A model generated the notes under the pieces. The model saw only the letters and a list, made by a program, of their open reading frames with translations. It was not told where the DNA came from and did no database searches. The position numbers and the translations under genes were made by a program. A stretch of 64,000 bases of DNA from contig OZ218956.1 of assembly GCA_965112735.1 (NCBI GenBank), positions 1,364,001 to 1,428,000 of the forward strand, given 5' to 3'. This stretch comes from Phaeosaccion multiseriatum (taxonomy: Eukaryota > Ochrophyta, other classes). Shown here piece after piece: positions 24,180 to 34,232 of this stretch (within the stretch, counting starts at the first letter, position 1; every line of letters starts with the position of its first letter).

Positions 24180-26648
24180 GCACGCACGCACGCACGCACG
24201 CACACATACACACATACACACACTCACCCCGCAGGAGCTGAACTTTGTAACGGCCACTCAGCGCGTAGTGAGTAACCCCCTCGAGGTGCGCTTCCACTAC
24301 GGCCACCCCGATCTCTTCGACAAGGTGAGTTTCAGTTTCGATTTGTTGTGGTCGGCTGTTGGCCTTGGGCCTGGGCAAGAAAAGTCAACGAATTGATCGG
24401 TCCGTGAACATATGAAAGACCCTTTTGTCCGCATGTTTGTAGAGTCAGAGGGGTCCAATGCCAACCCCGGTACTTTAAAGGAGGGAAGGAAGGAAGGAAG
24501 GAATGGAGGATTGAAGGAAGGAAAGAAAGGAAGAGAGGAAGGAAGGAATGGCGGGAGGGGGGGAGGAAGGGAGGGAGAGAGGAAGATATGTAGGAAGGAA
24601 GAGAGGAAGGGAGGGAGGAAGGGAGTGAGTGGGAAGATTGCCTTTCCTTGCACAGACTCTGGCACCCTTTCTCCCCTTCCTGATTGTACATGTCACACAG
24701 TTTCCCCCCCGGCGTCCTCATCTTTCTCCGCTTGTCTACTTTCCTCCCTGCCCATGCGTCCATATACCTCTATGCCCATATGCGTGTACCCATCCTCCCT
24801 CCTCACAGGTGACGACGATGACGATGGGGGGAATGTCCAAGTCCAGCAAGGGCGTCAACCTCTCGGAGGACATCTTCGCAGGCTTCAATTGGGTGCTGAG
24901 AGGGGGCGTGTCTACCCAAGCTGACTACATTGAGTGCGGCAAGGGGAGGGACACGGGCGTGAGTCAAATCACGGGCTTCACGGCCAAGATCAGCATGGGC
25001 AACGGTATGCAGGCGCGTTCAAGAGAGATTCATCGCCTGGCCTCTCAGTTCGACTTCCCCCGGCTCATGAGCTTCTACTACTCCACGGTGGGCGGCTTCA
25101 TGAACCAAGTCTTTCTCATCCTCAGTATCACCACCTTCATGTATTCGCGTGTGTACCTTTCCTTCGACCCCAACACTGCTGAGCTGGTGGACGAGCTGGG
25201 CAATCTGGATGGAGTGTCTGCCCAATACGCTCTTCAAGTGGGCTTCTTGCTCATCATTCCCATCCCTCTCGTCGTGGCCGTCGAGCGGGGCTTTGTAAAG
25301 GCGGCAAGTACATTTACGAGTATCCTTCTCCGCCTGGCCCCGCTCTTCTTCATCTTCTCCACCGGCACCAATGCCCACTACACCCACACGGCCATTACCA
25401 ACGGACAGGCCATCTACAAGGCCACCGGGCGCGGGTTTGCCATCAGCCACGAGCCCTTCTTGCAATCGTTCCAGGCGTACTTTTTGTCCCACTTCCAGCC
25501 CGCGTTCGAGCTGCTGGTGCTGTTGGTGATTTACGCCGCGTACACGCCGCTGCCAGCCTACAGTCTGGAGACGTACTCTGTGTACCTGGTTGTGATTGGG
25601 TGGATGTTTGTGCCCATCATCTTCAACCCCAAGGGGCTCGACATTACGTACGTGCAGGCGGGGGCGTCGCAGTACTGGAACTGGATGGTTTCCGAGGCGG
25701 CAGATGCACGCAGCTCGTGGAACGCCTGGTTCGACGAAATACTCCGAGACGAGTACCGCATGATGACGCACAAGAAGGTGGCTGCTACCGTACGGAGACT
25801 GCGCTTTGGCCTGCTGTCGTGGGGCTTTTTGAAGGCGTTCAATGACGATGTGAACTCCAAATGGTTCAATCTGGCCTGGGTCAGCGTCATTTCGGTGGGG
25901 GTGGTGGTGGTGATGCTACTCTTTTCGCTGCGTCGGACGGACCGGAAGCGCCGCGAGAGCAACATTGCCTTTGCGTACGAGAGCCGCATGTGCAAGCGTA
26001 TGGGCATCCTCCTCCTTATTCCGGCGGTGGTGCTGGCCGGTGTGCTGCTCGTCCTCACCACAGCCTCGCTGGGGCAGCTGCTCTCTCTCCTCGCGGGCTT
26101 CTTGTCCACCTTCTTTTTGATCACCAATATTCTCACCCTGTGGGTTAAGGACGCCGCCGTGACCATTGGCGCCGTGCGAACCGTCTTCTTCACCCTTCAC
26201 GTGGCCATTGGGGCTGTGATCCAGCTGCCGGTTCTCCTCCTCTCTCTGCTGCCCTTCCTTGCGGGCGTGCAGACGAGGCTGCTCTTCAATGCCGAGTTCG
26301 CGGACCGCTATGAGATCGCCAGGATCGTACAAGGCGAGAGGGAGCGACTCAAGGTTGGTGTTGGTTGATTGGTTGATTGGTTGGTTGCCTTGCTTGCTTC
26401 AAGACAGCACCATTTTCTTTTTGCTTTACTTCCAGTTCTCAGACTTCAGAAGTCCCGTTTCTCTTTTTTTTTCTTCAGTCATCAATCCCCGAGACATGTG
26501 CTGTGCCCCCCCTCGCTGGACGCTGATGCACAGCCCCCCTTCTCCCCCCCTTCTCCCCCCCCCCTCTTCCCTCCCCCCTCTCCCCTGTCCCTCCTCCCCT
26601 CCTCTGTCCCCTCCCGCCTCTGTACAGGTCGAGCTCAAGAAGGAATAG
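12997..26648 (+). CDS. Beta-1,3-glucan synthase (FKS/callose synthase family)
   Basis: This integral membrane enzyme should polymerise UDP-glucose into beta-1,3-glucan. In an alga that could mean callose-like wall material or storage glucan (inference). Exons: 12997-13197, 13354-13441, 13607-13735, 13938-14404, 14777-15220, 15499-15832, 16278-16682, 16911-17017, 17506-17773, 18280-18388, 18639-18786, 19310-19437, 19942-20104, 20255-20472, 21091-21987, 22575-22722, 23045-23239, 23421-23502, 23774-23826, 24235-24324, 24809-26353, 26628-26648; 6240 nt, 2079 aa. The FKS1 domain-1 motif [18 protein letters not shown] is in exon 4. Membrane segments fall in exons 5-7 and again in exon 21. Catalytic-region signatures are [51 protein letters not shown] and [11 protein letters not shown]. 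Exon 15 carries a long acidic/Ser-Arg insertion. The tiny last exon exists in tandem copies; without splicing the frame stops at 26368. Confidence 0.95.
15429..15485. repeat. CTT microsatellite forming an intron polypyrimidine tract
   Basis: A TTC/CTT repeat of about 55 bp ends a few bases before the acceptor of glucan synthase exon 6, so the microsatellite itself is the polypyrimidine tract. Confidence 0.75.
16198..16265. repeat. CCAA microsatellite in glucan synthase intron
   Basis: A tandem AACC repeat lies immediately upstream of the acceptor of exon 7. Confidence 0.75.
17780..17890. repeat. TG/TGCG microsatellite directly after a splice donor
   Basis: About 110 bp of TG and TGCG repeats begin a few bases after the donor of exon 9 (GTGCGTGC), so the donor merges with the repeat. 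Confidence 0.75.
20815..21011 (+). repeat. 33-bp minisatellite, six copies, in glucan synthase intron
   Basis: Six head-to-tail copies of a 33-bp unit beginning TCCTGCATCTATTACTGTAT are nearly identical and lie about 80 bp upstream of exon 15. The unit is a multiple of three and therefore gives long open frames on both strands. It is intronic because the flanking exons join in phase without it. There are no spacers, so it is not a CRISPR array. Confidence 0.9.
22020..22160. repeat. ACTC microsatellite in intron
   Basis: Imperfect CACT repeats of about 140 bp follow exon 15 of the glucan synthase gene. Confidence 0.7.
22865..23042. repeat. CCT microsatellite in intron
   Basis: An imperfect TCC repeat of about 180 bp runs up to the acceptor of exon 17. 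It serves as the polypyrimidine tract. Confidence 0.75.
24080..24228. repeat. CA microsatellite in intron
   Basis: About 145 bp of CA and CACG repeats end just upstream of the exon 20 acceptor. Confidence 0.75.
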
Positions 26649-26845
26649 ACAGACGCGATGTGATATCTTATTGGCATACTATGTATCCGCCTCTTTACAG
26701 GTCGAACTCAAGGAGGAGTGAAGTACAAGACGTGATGTGTTATTTCATTGGCACACTTTGTAACCGTCTCTTTACACGTCGGGCTCAAGAAGGAGGAGGA
26801 GAGTACAAGACGCGATATGTTATTTTACTGGCACATTTTTGTAAC
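26628..26845 (+). repeat. Tandem triplication of the glucan synthase terminal exon
   Basis: Three diverged copies of a unit of about 73-77 bp begin at 26628, 26701 and 26778. Each starts like the last exon: copy 1 reads VELKKE then TAG after TGTACAG; copy 2 reads VELKEE then TGA after TTTACAG. Copy 3 begins GTCGGGCTCAAG, but its acceptor is changed to TTTACAC and it has no early stop. Copies 1 and 2 are both usable terminal exons in the correct phase. Confidence 0.8.
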
Positions 26846-26992
26846 CGTAATTCCGTAACGCTTCCTCAATTCCCGTCGTCAGAGCGCGCACTAAAAGGCT
26901 GGCACTTGCCCCGTCCGAGAGACCGTATGCAAACACTCTCCCGCAGGAAGAAAACCCCGCAACCCGCTCACCATCTGTCTGTCTTTCCCTTT

Positions 26993-27329
26993 CTATTTGG
27001 GCTTGGCCCCCGGGGGCGGCTCCCAGGACGTTTGGTTGTTGTTGGTGTCGAAGAAGTAGACCCGATTGGTGCGCGAAGAGCGGCACAGCTGCCACCCCGC
27101 CGGGAGGATCCAATCCTCCGTTGCAGCACCTCCTTTAGGCGGCTGCTGCTGCTGTGCCTGCTGCTGCTTTTGCTGCTTGGCCTGCTGTTGTCGTTGCTGC
27201 TGGACCTGCTGCTGCTGCTGCTGCTGCTGCTGCTTCTTCTGCGCCTCCTCCTGCTTCTGCTGTTGCAGCTCGTGACTCTTGTCCTGCTGCTGCTGCTGCT
27301 GCTGCTGCGGCTGTTTCTGCTGCTGCTTC

Positions 27330-27363
<34 letters not shown>

Positions 27364-30300
27364 TCATCCTCAGCTTTTGTCGCTCCTGGAGCTTTTGTCT
27401 CTGCTCCTCTCGCTTCTTCTTCTGCAGCAGCAGCATCTGCCTCTGCTGCTCAGAGGGAGACTGCTGCGGCCCACCACCGCTGCCTCCTCCCTTCGCCGGA
27501 GAGGAAGGAGAGCTCTGAGAGGAAGGAGAGGTCGGAGAGAGGGATGGATGCGGCGGGGCGGCCTTGAGCTTCGCCGGAGAAGTGTTCGCAGAGCGGGGCG
27601 GAGGAGGGGGAGGGCGAGAAGACGGGCTGCCGCCAGCCCTCTGCATCGGAGACCCGGGAGGGGTCGAGGTGGGCGTGTGTGGCGCGAACCCTTTCTCTTC
27701 CTCCCCGGAGGGCGCGGCAGACGCAGGCAGTCGGCCTCCCCTTGATGACGCCTGTGCCAGGGCCTTTTCGAAGGGATCGTGCACCACCACTGCTGCTGTA
27801 TCACCAACTGGTGCTGCTGTTGCTCCTTTTGCTGTTACTGCTCCTGCTGCTGCTGCTGCTGCTGCCGCCGCCGCTGCCGCCACCGCTCCTCCCCCCATCC
27901 CGCTCTTTTCCGCAAGTGGAGTGGAGCCAAAGGCCGAAGAGAACGGCTCAATTCCTCCCGTCCCTGATGCAATGGACGGCCCTCCTCCCCCGCCCCCTGC
28001 TGCGGCTGCTGCTGCTGCATCTGCAATGGCACCTGCCAGCCCCCCCGCCCCTCCAGCAGCACCTCCAGCAGTTGGTGATACAGTGGCGCCTTTCCCAGCC
28101 GCAGCGCCTCCCCCAGTCCCTGCTGCTTCATCCTCTCGGGAGGAAGGCCGCCTGCGCTTTCTGCCCCCCGCAGCTCTCGATAGCTCAAGCTTCGGCAGCC
28201 TCTTCCTGTCCTCCTCCGTCAGGGCCTTGCCACTCCATCGGCCTGACACGGCCGACACCGCCACTGCTGCTGAAGGAGAAGAAGAAGAAGAAGTCGATGA
28301 AGACTCATCGCCATTCAGCCGCAGCGTTGGCGGTGGAAGAGGAGAGTCTGGCCGGGGAGAGTCGGGCGGAAGGAGGGAGGAGGAGCTATCCGAGTCAGGG
28401 TCCGAGTCCGAGTCCGATTCCGATTCGGATTCCGAGTCCGACAAGGATGACGACGTGGAAGCCGGTTTGAGAAGCGCCGCAGCTTCGTTGGCGGCTTCGT
28501 CATTGAGCCCCACCACCATGGACATGGCATCGGAGCCATTGCCCACCGGGGAAGAAGGCGCCATACCCACTCCCATGGCACGTCCTCGGGCGGCCCTGGA
28601 GCCCCTGCCGAACGGGTTGCCGAAGTTGACGGTGAGCTTCCGTCGCATGATGCCCTTGTGGGGGAGGGTAAGAGAGAATGGAGAAGAGGATAACAGGACA
28701 GATTAAGATAGCGGAAGAGGAAAGAGAGCATACTCACCCACCCACTCACTCACCCACTCACCCACTCACGCACCCACGCACCCACGCACCCACCCATCCA
28801 CTCACCCAGCCACCCAGCCACCCAGCCACCCAGCCACCCAGCCACCCACCCACTCACCCACCCACACTCCCACCCTCCCACCCACCCACCCCCCCCCCCC
28901 TCTCCTCCGCCCTACCTGCGGGGTGTCCTCGTCCGGTTCAGCCTCGCTGAAGGGGTCTCTCAGGAGGTCTTGTCTCTTGAGAACCTCGGTGTAGTTACTC
29001 ATGTCAGAAGGCTTCTTGACAGGGGCCAGAGACCTTGCACACTCGCTGAGCATGTGCAGCCCCACTACAGCGGAGTGCTGCTGTATCACCAACTGCTGCT
29101 GCTGCTGCCGCCGCTGCTGCTGCAGCTGTGCCGCCCTGCCGCTCCCGTCTCCTCCTCCCCCGGACGATGACGATGGCCTAATACCCGCTCCTCTCTCCCC
29201 TCCCCCGCCCCCCTGTCCGCCAAACAGCCCGCTCACAGTCAGTCCTCCACCGCAGCCAAACACCTGCTTCCGCATATCCTCCCATGTTTGCAGCAAGCTC
29301 CCCACGGGAATGTCAAACACGCTCTTGTATTGGGATGGTGGTCCGCTCTCCATCGCTGCCTGGTGCTGCTGCTGTGACTGGCTGAGGGCAGTCCCTGCCG
29401 CCAGGCCACCTTTCGAGCGATCAGAGCCACTGCCACTGCCGCCACCGCCGCCGCTTTTCTTATTACTGGTGCTGCGTGATGCCTTGTTCCGTGGGGAGAG
29501 AAGGAAGAACCGGGGAGAAAAGAAGGGGGGGTGGGAACGGGTACTAACCAAACTTCAACTATCACCAAAATGAAGAGAGGCCCACAAGCTAACGCCCCTC
29601 ACTGGTGTCATATCATCTTTTTCTCTCTTCCTGTCTCTCCCCTGTGCAGCTATCTCTCTGTCGCTTGGATTGGATTTGGCCCCAACCTCCTCTCCCTCTC
29701 TCTTCTCTTCTCCCCTCCTCTTCCCCTCCCTCTCCCTCCCCCCCCCCCTCTCCTTCCATCCTCCCCCCCTCCCTTTTCCTCCCCTCCTCTTAAAGCTGTG
29801 TCTCACCTTCATCTGCTCCAGTGTTGAGTGCTCCGCCTTTGCCTGCTCTCTCAACCGTTGGATCTGAAAGCATCACAACACACACGTAACAGGGGAGAGG
29901 GGAGGGGGAGGGGAAAGGGGTGAAGCAAAAAGACATGATGCGCAGTTCTAATCTCACGGTATGAAGCCTCACAAGGCCGACTCTACTGTGGACTACCAAT
30001 TTGTCTGCCAACATTGTCGGAGCCATTCCCTCTCTGCCCGTCGCTAAATCATTCTTCCCTCAAGAGAACAAGCCCCAGCAACGCATCGCAGCCCCACCCA
30101 CACACACACACACACACCCACCACCCCTCCCCTCACTCACGCACTCACTCACTCACTCGCTCACTTACTCAGTCACCCAAGCAGTCAGTCACCCACTCCC
30201 TCACTCACTCACTCTATCACCCACTCACTCCCCCACCCACTCACTCCCCCACTCACTCACTCTCACTCCCCCACTCACTCACTCTCACTCCCCCACTTAC

Positions 30301-33300
30301 TCACTCTCACTCACTCACTCACTCACTCACTCTCACACACTCACTCACTCACTCTCACTCACACACTCACTCACTCAGTCTTATTCACTCACACACTCAC
30401 TCACTCACTCTCACTCACTCACCCACTTTACTCACCTTGCTCCCCACTTTCTTGCTCTGAAGGTGCTCCGTTCTGTCCGGCACAAGGCTGGAGAGGCCAC
30501 CTATCCTCCCCAACACCTTCCGCAGCCCGACATTGTAGTAGGAGGGCGTGTAGCTGAGGTATTGAGAGAATTCACTGCGCCACTGCTGCGGCAGCATGGA
30601 CAGAGCTTGGTGCTGCTGCTGGCCGGAGGAGGAGGAGGTGGCGAACTCAACTTGCTTCAAGAGCTGCAGGAGTCTGTGAATCAGTGAGTGAGAAAGTCAG
30701 TCAGTAGGACAGTCAAGGCAGTCAGTAGGACAGTGGAGAGAACACTAGTAGCCCCCCCCCACAGAACATAGGTCGGGCGGGCTCGACACAGTCCACACGG
30801 AAGCAAAGCACGTCGAAACCGCTCGCTCCCTCGGCGTCCCTCCAGACAGTTGGCAGCCCACGCCCCCCCACCCAAGCCCTCTCAGATGGCAACTCATGCA
30901 CATCACCACTCACTTCGGGTAGTTGTAGGGAAGCACCACGAGCATGGCCCTGCCCGCTGCGGTGGAGCTGGGCTTGAGAAAGCCGAACGGCTCCCCCCCC
31001 CCCGGGGGCCCTTCAAGGTTCCTCCCGCTGCCAGGCACGTACACCGGCCAACGAGCGCCACGTGGTAGACACGGTTCTTGTTGTTGCTCTCCTCGCTCTG
31101 CTCGAGGCCTCCCTTCCTCTCCCTCTTGGCCCCCCCCTGCTGCTGACCCTACAGCTCCTGTTCCTGCTCCTCCTTCTCCCCCTCTCCCTCCTCCTGCTAC
31201 TGCTGCTGCTGCTGCTGCAGCTGCCGCCGCGGCAGCTGCGGCCTCCTGTGCGTCCTCGTCTCCTCCCTCGAGCCACTCGATCTCGTACCAGTCCAAGGGG
31301 AGCCCCAGGCGGTCCGCCGCGTCGGCGAACTGCAGGGCGGGGTCTGTGTCTCCTGCCTTGAGCTCACGGTACAGGAGGTCCTGGGTGGGACCGAGGCAGG
31401 GTGGCGGGGACAGGGTGGCACAGTTAGTGGGAGTACGAGCAGTCGTAGAGACGTAGTAGTAGTATTCGGAATAGTAGGAGTAGGTAGAGGGAGTGGAAAT
31501 AGTAGTAGTAGTAGAAGTGGTAAAAGTAATAGTAGAAGTAGGAGTAGTAGTAGTAGAGTAGTAGTAGAAGTAGTAGTAGTAGCAGTGGCACCCCATAGAA
31601 AAAAAGGCAGTCTGTCCGTGCGTCCGTCCGTCTACCCGCTCCTCCTCACTCACCGGTTGGGCCTCCGCTCGATTGGGTAACACGTCCGTGTTCCGGTCCA
31701 CCCAAAAGCCCTCAGGTATGGGCCAGTTGCCCGCGTTGGCCCGCACCACCAGCATGGCACGCTTCCTCTCCACTTTCTCTGGAGCTGAGCTGGCCTCTGC
31801 CGGCGGCCCCTGCTCGCCGCTCGGCCCCACAGACTGCTGCTGTATCACCACCTGCTCCATCCCACTGCTGCTGCCTGGGGTACCTGCCGTTCCCTCGATC
31901 CCGCCTTCTTCCATCGCCACGACGCTCCTCAAGCCGTCGTCGCCATCACTGAGAGGAGGCACCCCTGCAGAAGGTCGAGGAGGGAGCAGCACATGGGCGT
32001 GAGAGGGGGGAAGGATACAAATCCACTTGACATCTACGCACCGCCTTTGATGATAATAGAAGGGCATGGTATTGCATACCACATACAAAGAGTCTTCTCT
32101 TCTCTTCTCTTCTCTTCTCTTCTCTTCTCTTCCTGTCCTTCTTCCTTCTTCTTGCCTGCATCGCCCGGGTGGAACGCCCGGAGCGCCACGACAGGCCCAT
32201 GGCGTTTCATGAGGTGAAGAATGGTGTCCAACTGCTGCACTTGGCCTCCAATGTTGAGGCTCACACCCGCCCAACCGCCCTGTCGCCGAGGACAAGAAGG
32301 AAGGACAGTTCCACAGTCCACACGAGAGAAACAGAACAAAGGGGCCAAAGAAATGAGCAAGGAGTAGACGCCCTAGCACAAAAACCACACGCACACACGC
32401 ACCCACACACACACATGGGGTCGGTACACGCGCACATGAAACTCAGTTCGTGAGTCTGTGCGCTTCTCCCTCCATTGCCTCCATCCCTCCCTCCCTCCCT
32501 CTCCCCATACACCCCCCTCCTCCTCTCTCACCGTTTCCTTACTCAGCGCTCGGAGGCAAGCCGGGACCTCCTGGCCAGCCTTGGATGCGAGCACCAGCGT
32601 GAAGAGTCGCTGGTCCCAGCGATAGGGCACGTCGATGAGCTCCGCCGCAGGCCCCTGCGAGTATGCCGCCTGCAGGCTCTTCCAGGACTGCAGCGCCGAT
32701 AGCTCGGCGCCGATGGCGGACACTTGTGCTGCTGTATCACCAACTACTCCTGCCGTTTCTGAGGTGGCAGCGGTCTTCTCGCCTCTCCCGCCTCCTCGTC
32801 CTCTTTTCCTGCCCTTCCCTCTTGTTGTTCCTTGTGCTGCTGTTGCTGCTGCCCCTTCTCCAGATGTTTCGGTTTCCAGCCCCGCCCTTGCGGCGCGTCC
32901 TGGCCCCTCTTGCTCTTGGACTGCTTCGTCCTCTTCTTCAGAATAGTAGTCGTCGTCGTCATCGTCTTCCTCATTCTCTTCATCGACCCCTTGCCCGTCT
33001 TTCCCCGTGTCCAGTAGTCGCATCTGCTGAGCAAATGCATCGCGAGGGCGCCCGCTTTCCTCGTTGACAGCTCCGGCATCGCCTTGTGCGTCACCCTTCA
33101 CTCTCGAGCCAAGGGGTGCAGCAGCAGCAGCCCCCGCCGCTGATCGAACAGAGGCAAACGGGTTGCTGGCGCTGCTGCTGCTGCTGCTGCTGCTGCTGCC
33201 GTCAAAGCTGGCCAAGCGCTTCCCGTCAGTAATGACTATACAAGTGCCCAGCTCAAGACTCCACGGCGTATGCCCCCGTGCCCAATTGTCCGCATGGGTC

Positions 33301-34101
33301 TGCAGACGGTTCTGGCTCATCAAACGGAAGGCCTGGGCGAGAGCGTGTGCTGGAGGAAGAGGATGGGAGGGAGAGGGTGAGGGTGAGGGTGAGGGTGAAC
33401 TTGGGAGGGGAGCAGGGTGTACTCATCGTTGTCCAGCCTTCAGAGCAAGATGTGCATTCACCCATTCCTCCACTCCCACATCCACTCACTCATTGACTAC
33501 TTCGCCACTCAGTGATTCACCAATCCCCCACCTCCCTCTTGTCTTCTGTTCACCTCTCACTCACTAACCGACCCACGTATTTTTTTCCATCCCACTACCT
33601 CATCGACTCGCCCCCTCCCTCGACCCCTTAGGCACCCACCCACGTTCATTCACTCATTCGCCCCCCCATTCACTTACTCCCTTTTCTTCCCCCCCCCACA
33701 TTCACTCTACTCACCCAAGTTGCCTGTGCCCCTAGCAACGAGATTCCTCAGCTGCTCTTGGAATTGCTCGTATCCGTCCCCCCAACACGTCTTGAGGCAG
33801 TCCGCGCCCCCCTCGGTGGTCAGCAGGAGGAAGTGCTCCCCCCCTCGTGCCTTGGCGATCTGCTTGGGCGTAGCATTGACAAGGGAAGGATAAGGAGCGC
33901 CAGGAGAGATGTTAGAGGGCGGACATGCCGTGTGGGTGGGATGAGACATGTGAGGATTATCCCCCCTACCTGCTCCACGGCGCCCTTGGCCAGGTCCAGC
34001 ATGGTGAGGCCATTGCACGTCTTGGTGTTCATTGTGTCACTCGTATCCACGACGAAAACAAGCGGCTTCTTGGGGCCCGAGGGTGGGGCGTAGGCGAACA
34101 T
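26993..34101 (-). CDS. INTS6: Integrator complex subunit 6 with C-terminal WW domain
   Basis: INTS6 is a nuclear subunit of Integrator, which cleaves and terminates RNA polymerase II transcripts and links to PP2A in animals. Exons: 34101-33970, 33859-33715, 33349-32532, 32279-32156, 31964-31654, 31380-30914, 30673-30436, 29863-29807, 29482-28916, 28654-26993; 4521 nt, 1506 aa. The N-terminal VWA domain has the MIDAS-like DTSDT, then VITDGKRL. Family blocks follow in order: RWDQRLFTLVL, NWPIPEGFW, EPFGFLKPSSTAAGRAML, LPYNYPK, FSQYLSYTPSYYNVGLRK, MSNYTEVLKR and NFGNPFGRG. The intron after exon 4 uses a GC donor. The region after FGNPF is acidic, Ser- and Gln-rich. The last 40 residues form a WW domain (LPAGWQLCRSS, YFFDTNNNQTSWEPP), which animal INTS6 lacks. 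Five copies of the dispersed motif lie in linkers. Identity is strong; exon ends are inferred. Confidence 0.92.
27793..27810 (-). repeat. Dispersed motif copy in INTS6, read as VGDTAA
   Basis: The coding-strand sequence CAGTTGGTGATACAGCAG is an exact consensus match, flanked by GCT/GCA-type repeats. Confidence 0.85.
28069..28083 (+). repeat. Dispersed motif copy in INTS6, antisense, read as VSPTA
   Basis: CAGTTGGTGATACAG is on the + strand here, opposite to the gene, so the protein reads TVSPTAGG. It shows that orientation relative to the gene is not fixed. Confidence 0.85.
28735..28895. repeat. CACC/CACT microsatellite in INTS6 intron
   Basis: About 160 bp of imperfect CCCA/CTCA repeats separate exons 9 and 10 of INTS6. 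Confidence 0.7.
29078..29095 (-). repeat. Dispersed motif copy in INTS6, read as QLVIQQ
   Basis: An exact consensus match on the coding strand, read in the Gln frame within QQQQLVIQQHSAVV. Confidence 0.85.
30130..30428. repeat. CTCA microsatellite in INTS6 intron
   Basis: About 300 bp of ACTC repeats with interruptions lie in the intron between exons 7 and 8, running up to the donor of exon 7. Confidence 0.75.
31837..31854 (-). repeat. Dispersed motif copy in INTS6, read as VVIQQQ
   Basis: One mismatch to the consensus (CAGGTGGTGATA). It is on the coding strand and in the Gln frame. Confidence 0.8.
32729..32746 (-). repeat. Dispersed motif copy in INTS6, read as VGDTAA
   Basis: The coding-strand core GTTGGTGATACAGCAG is read within TAGVVGDTAAQVS, in the large insertion of exon 3. 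Confidence 0.8.
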
Positions 34102-34232
34102 ACTGATACTGCTTCTGCCGCCGCTGCTGCTGCAACCCTTCTCTGCTCTCCCCCCTCCTCCCCGGTTCCCTCCCACCAAAATTAAGCAAGGTTTGTGGGG
34201 GTGTTGGTTCTTTTCACAGATGGCGAGAGGAG
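34102..34232. promoter_or_regulatory. Very short head-to-head spacer, INTS6 and 5-phosphatase
   Basis: Only about 131 bp separate the two start codons, so the two genes probably share one bidirectional promoter. Assigned by position only. Confidence 0.4.
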
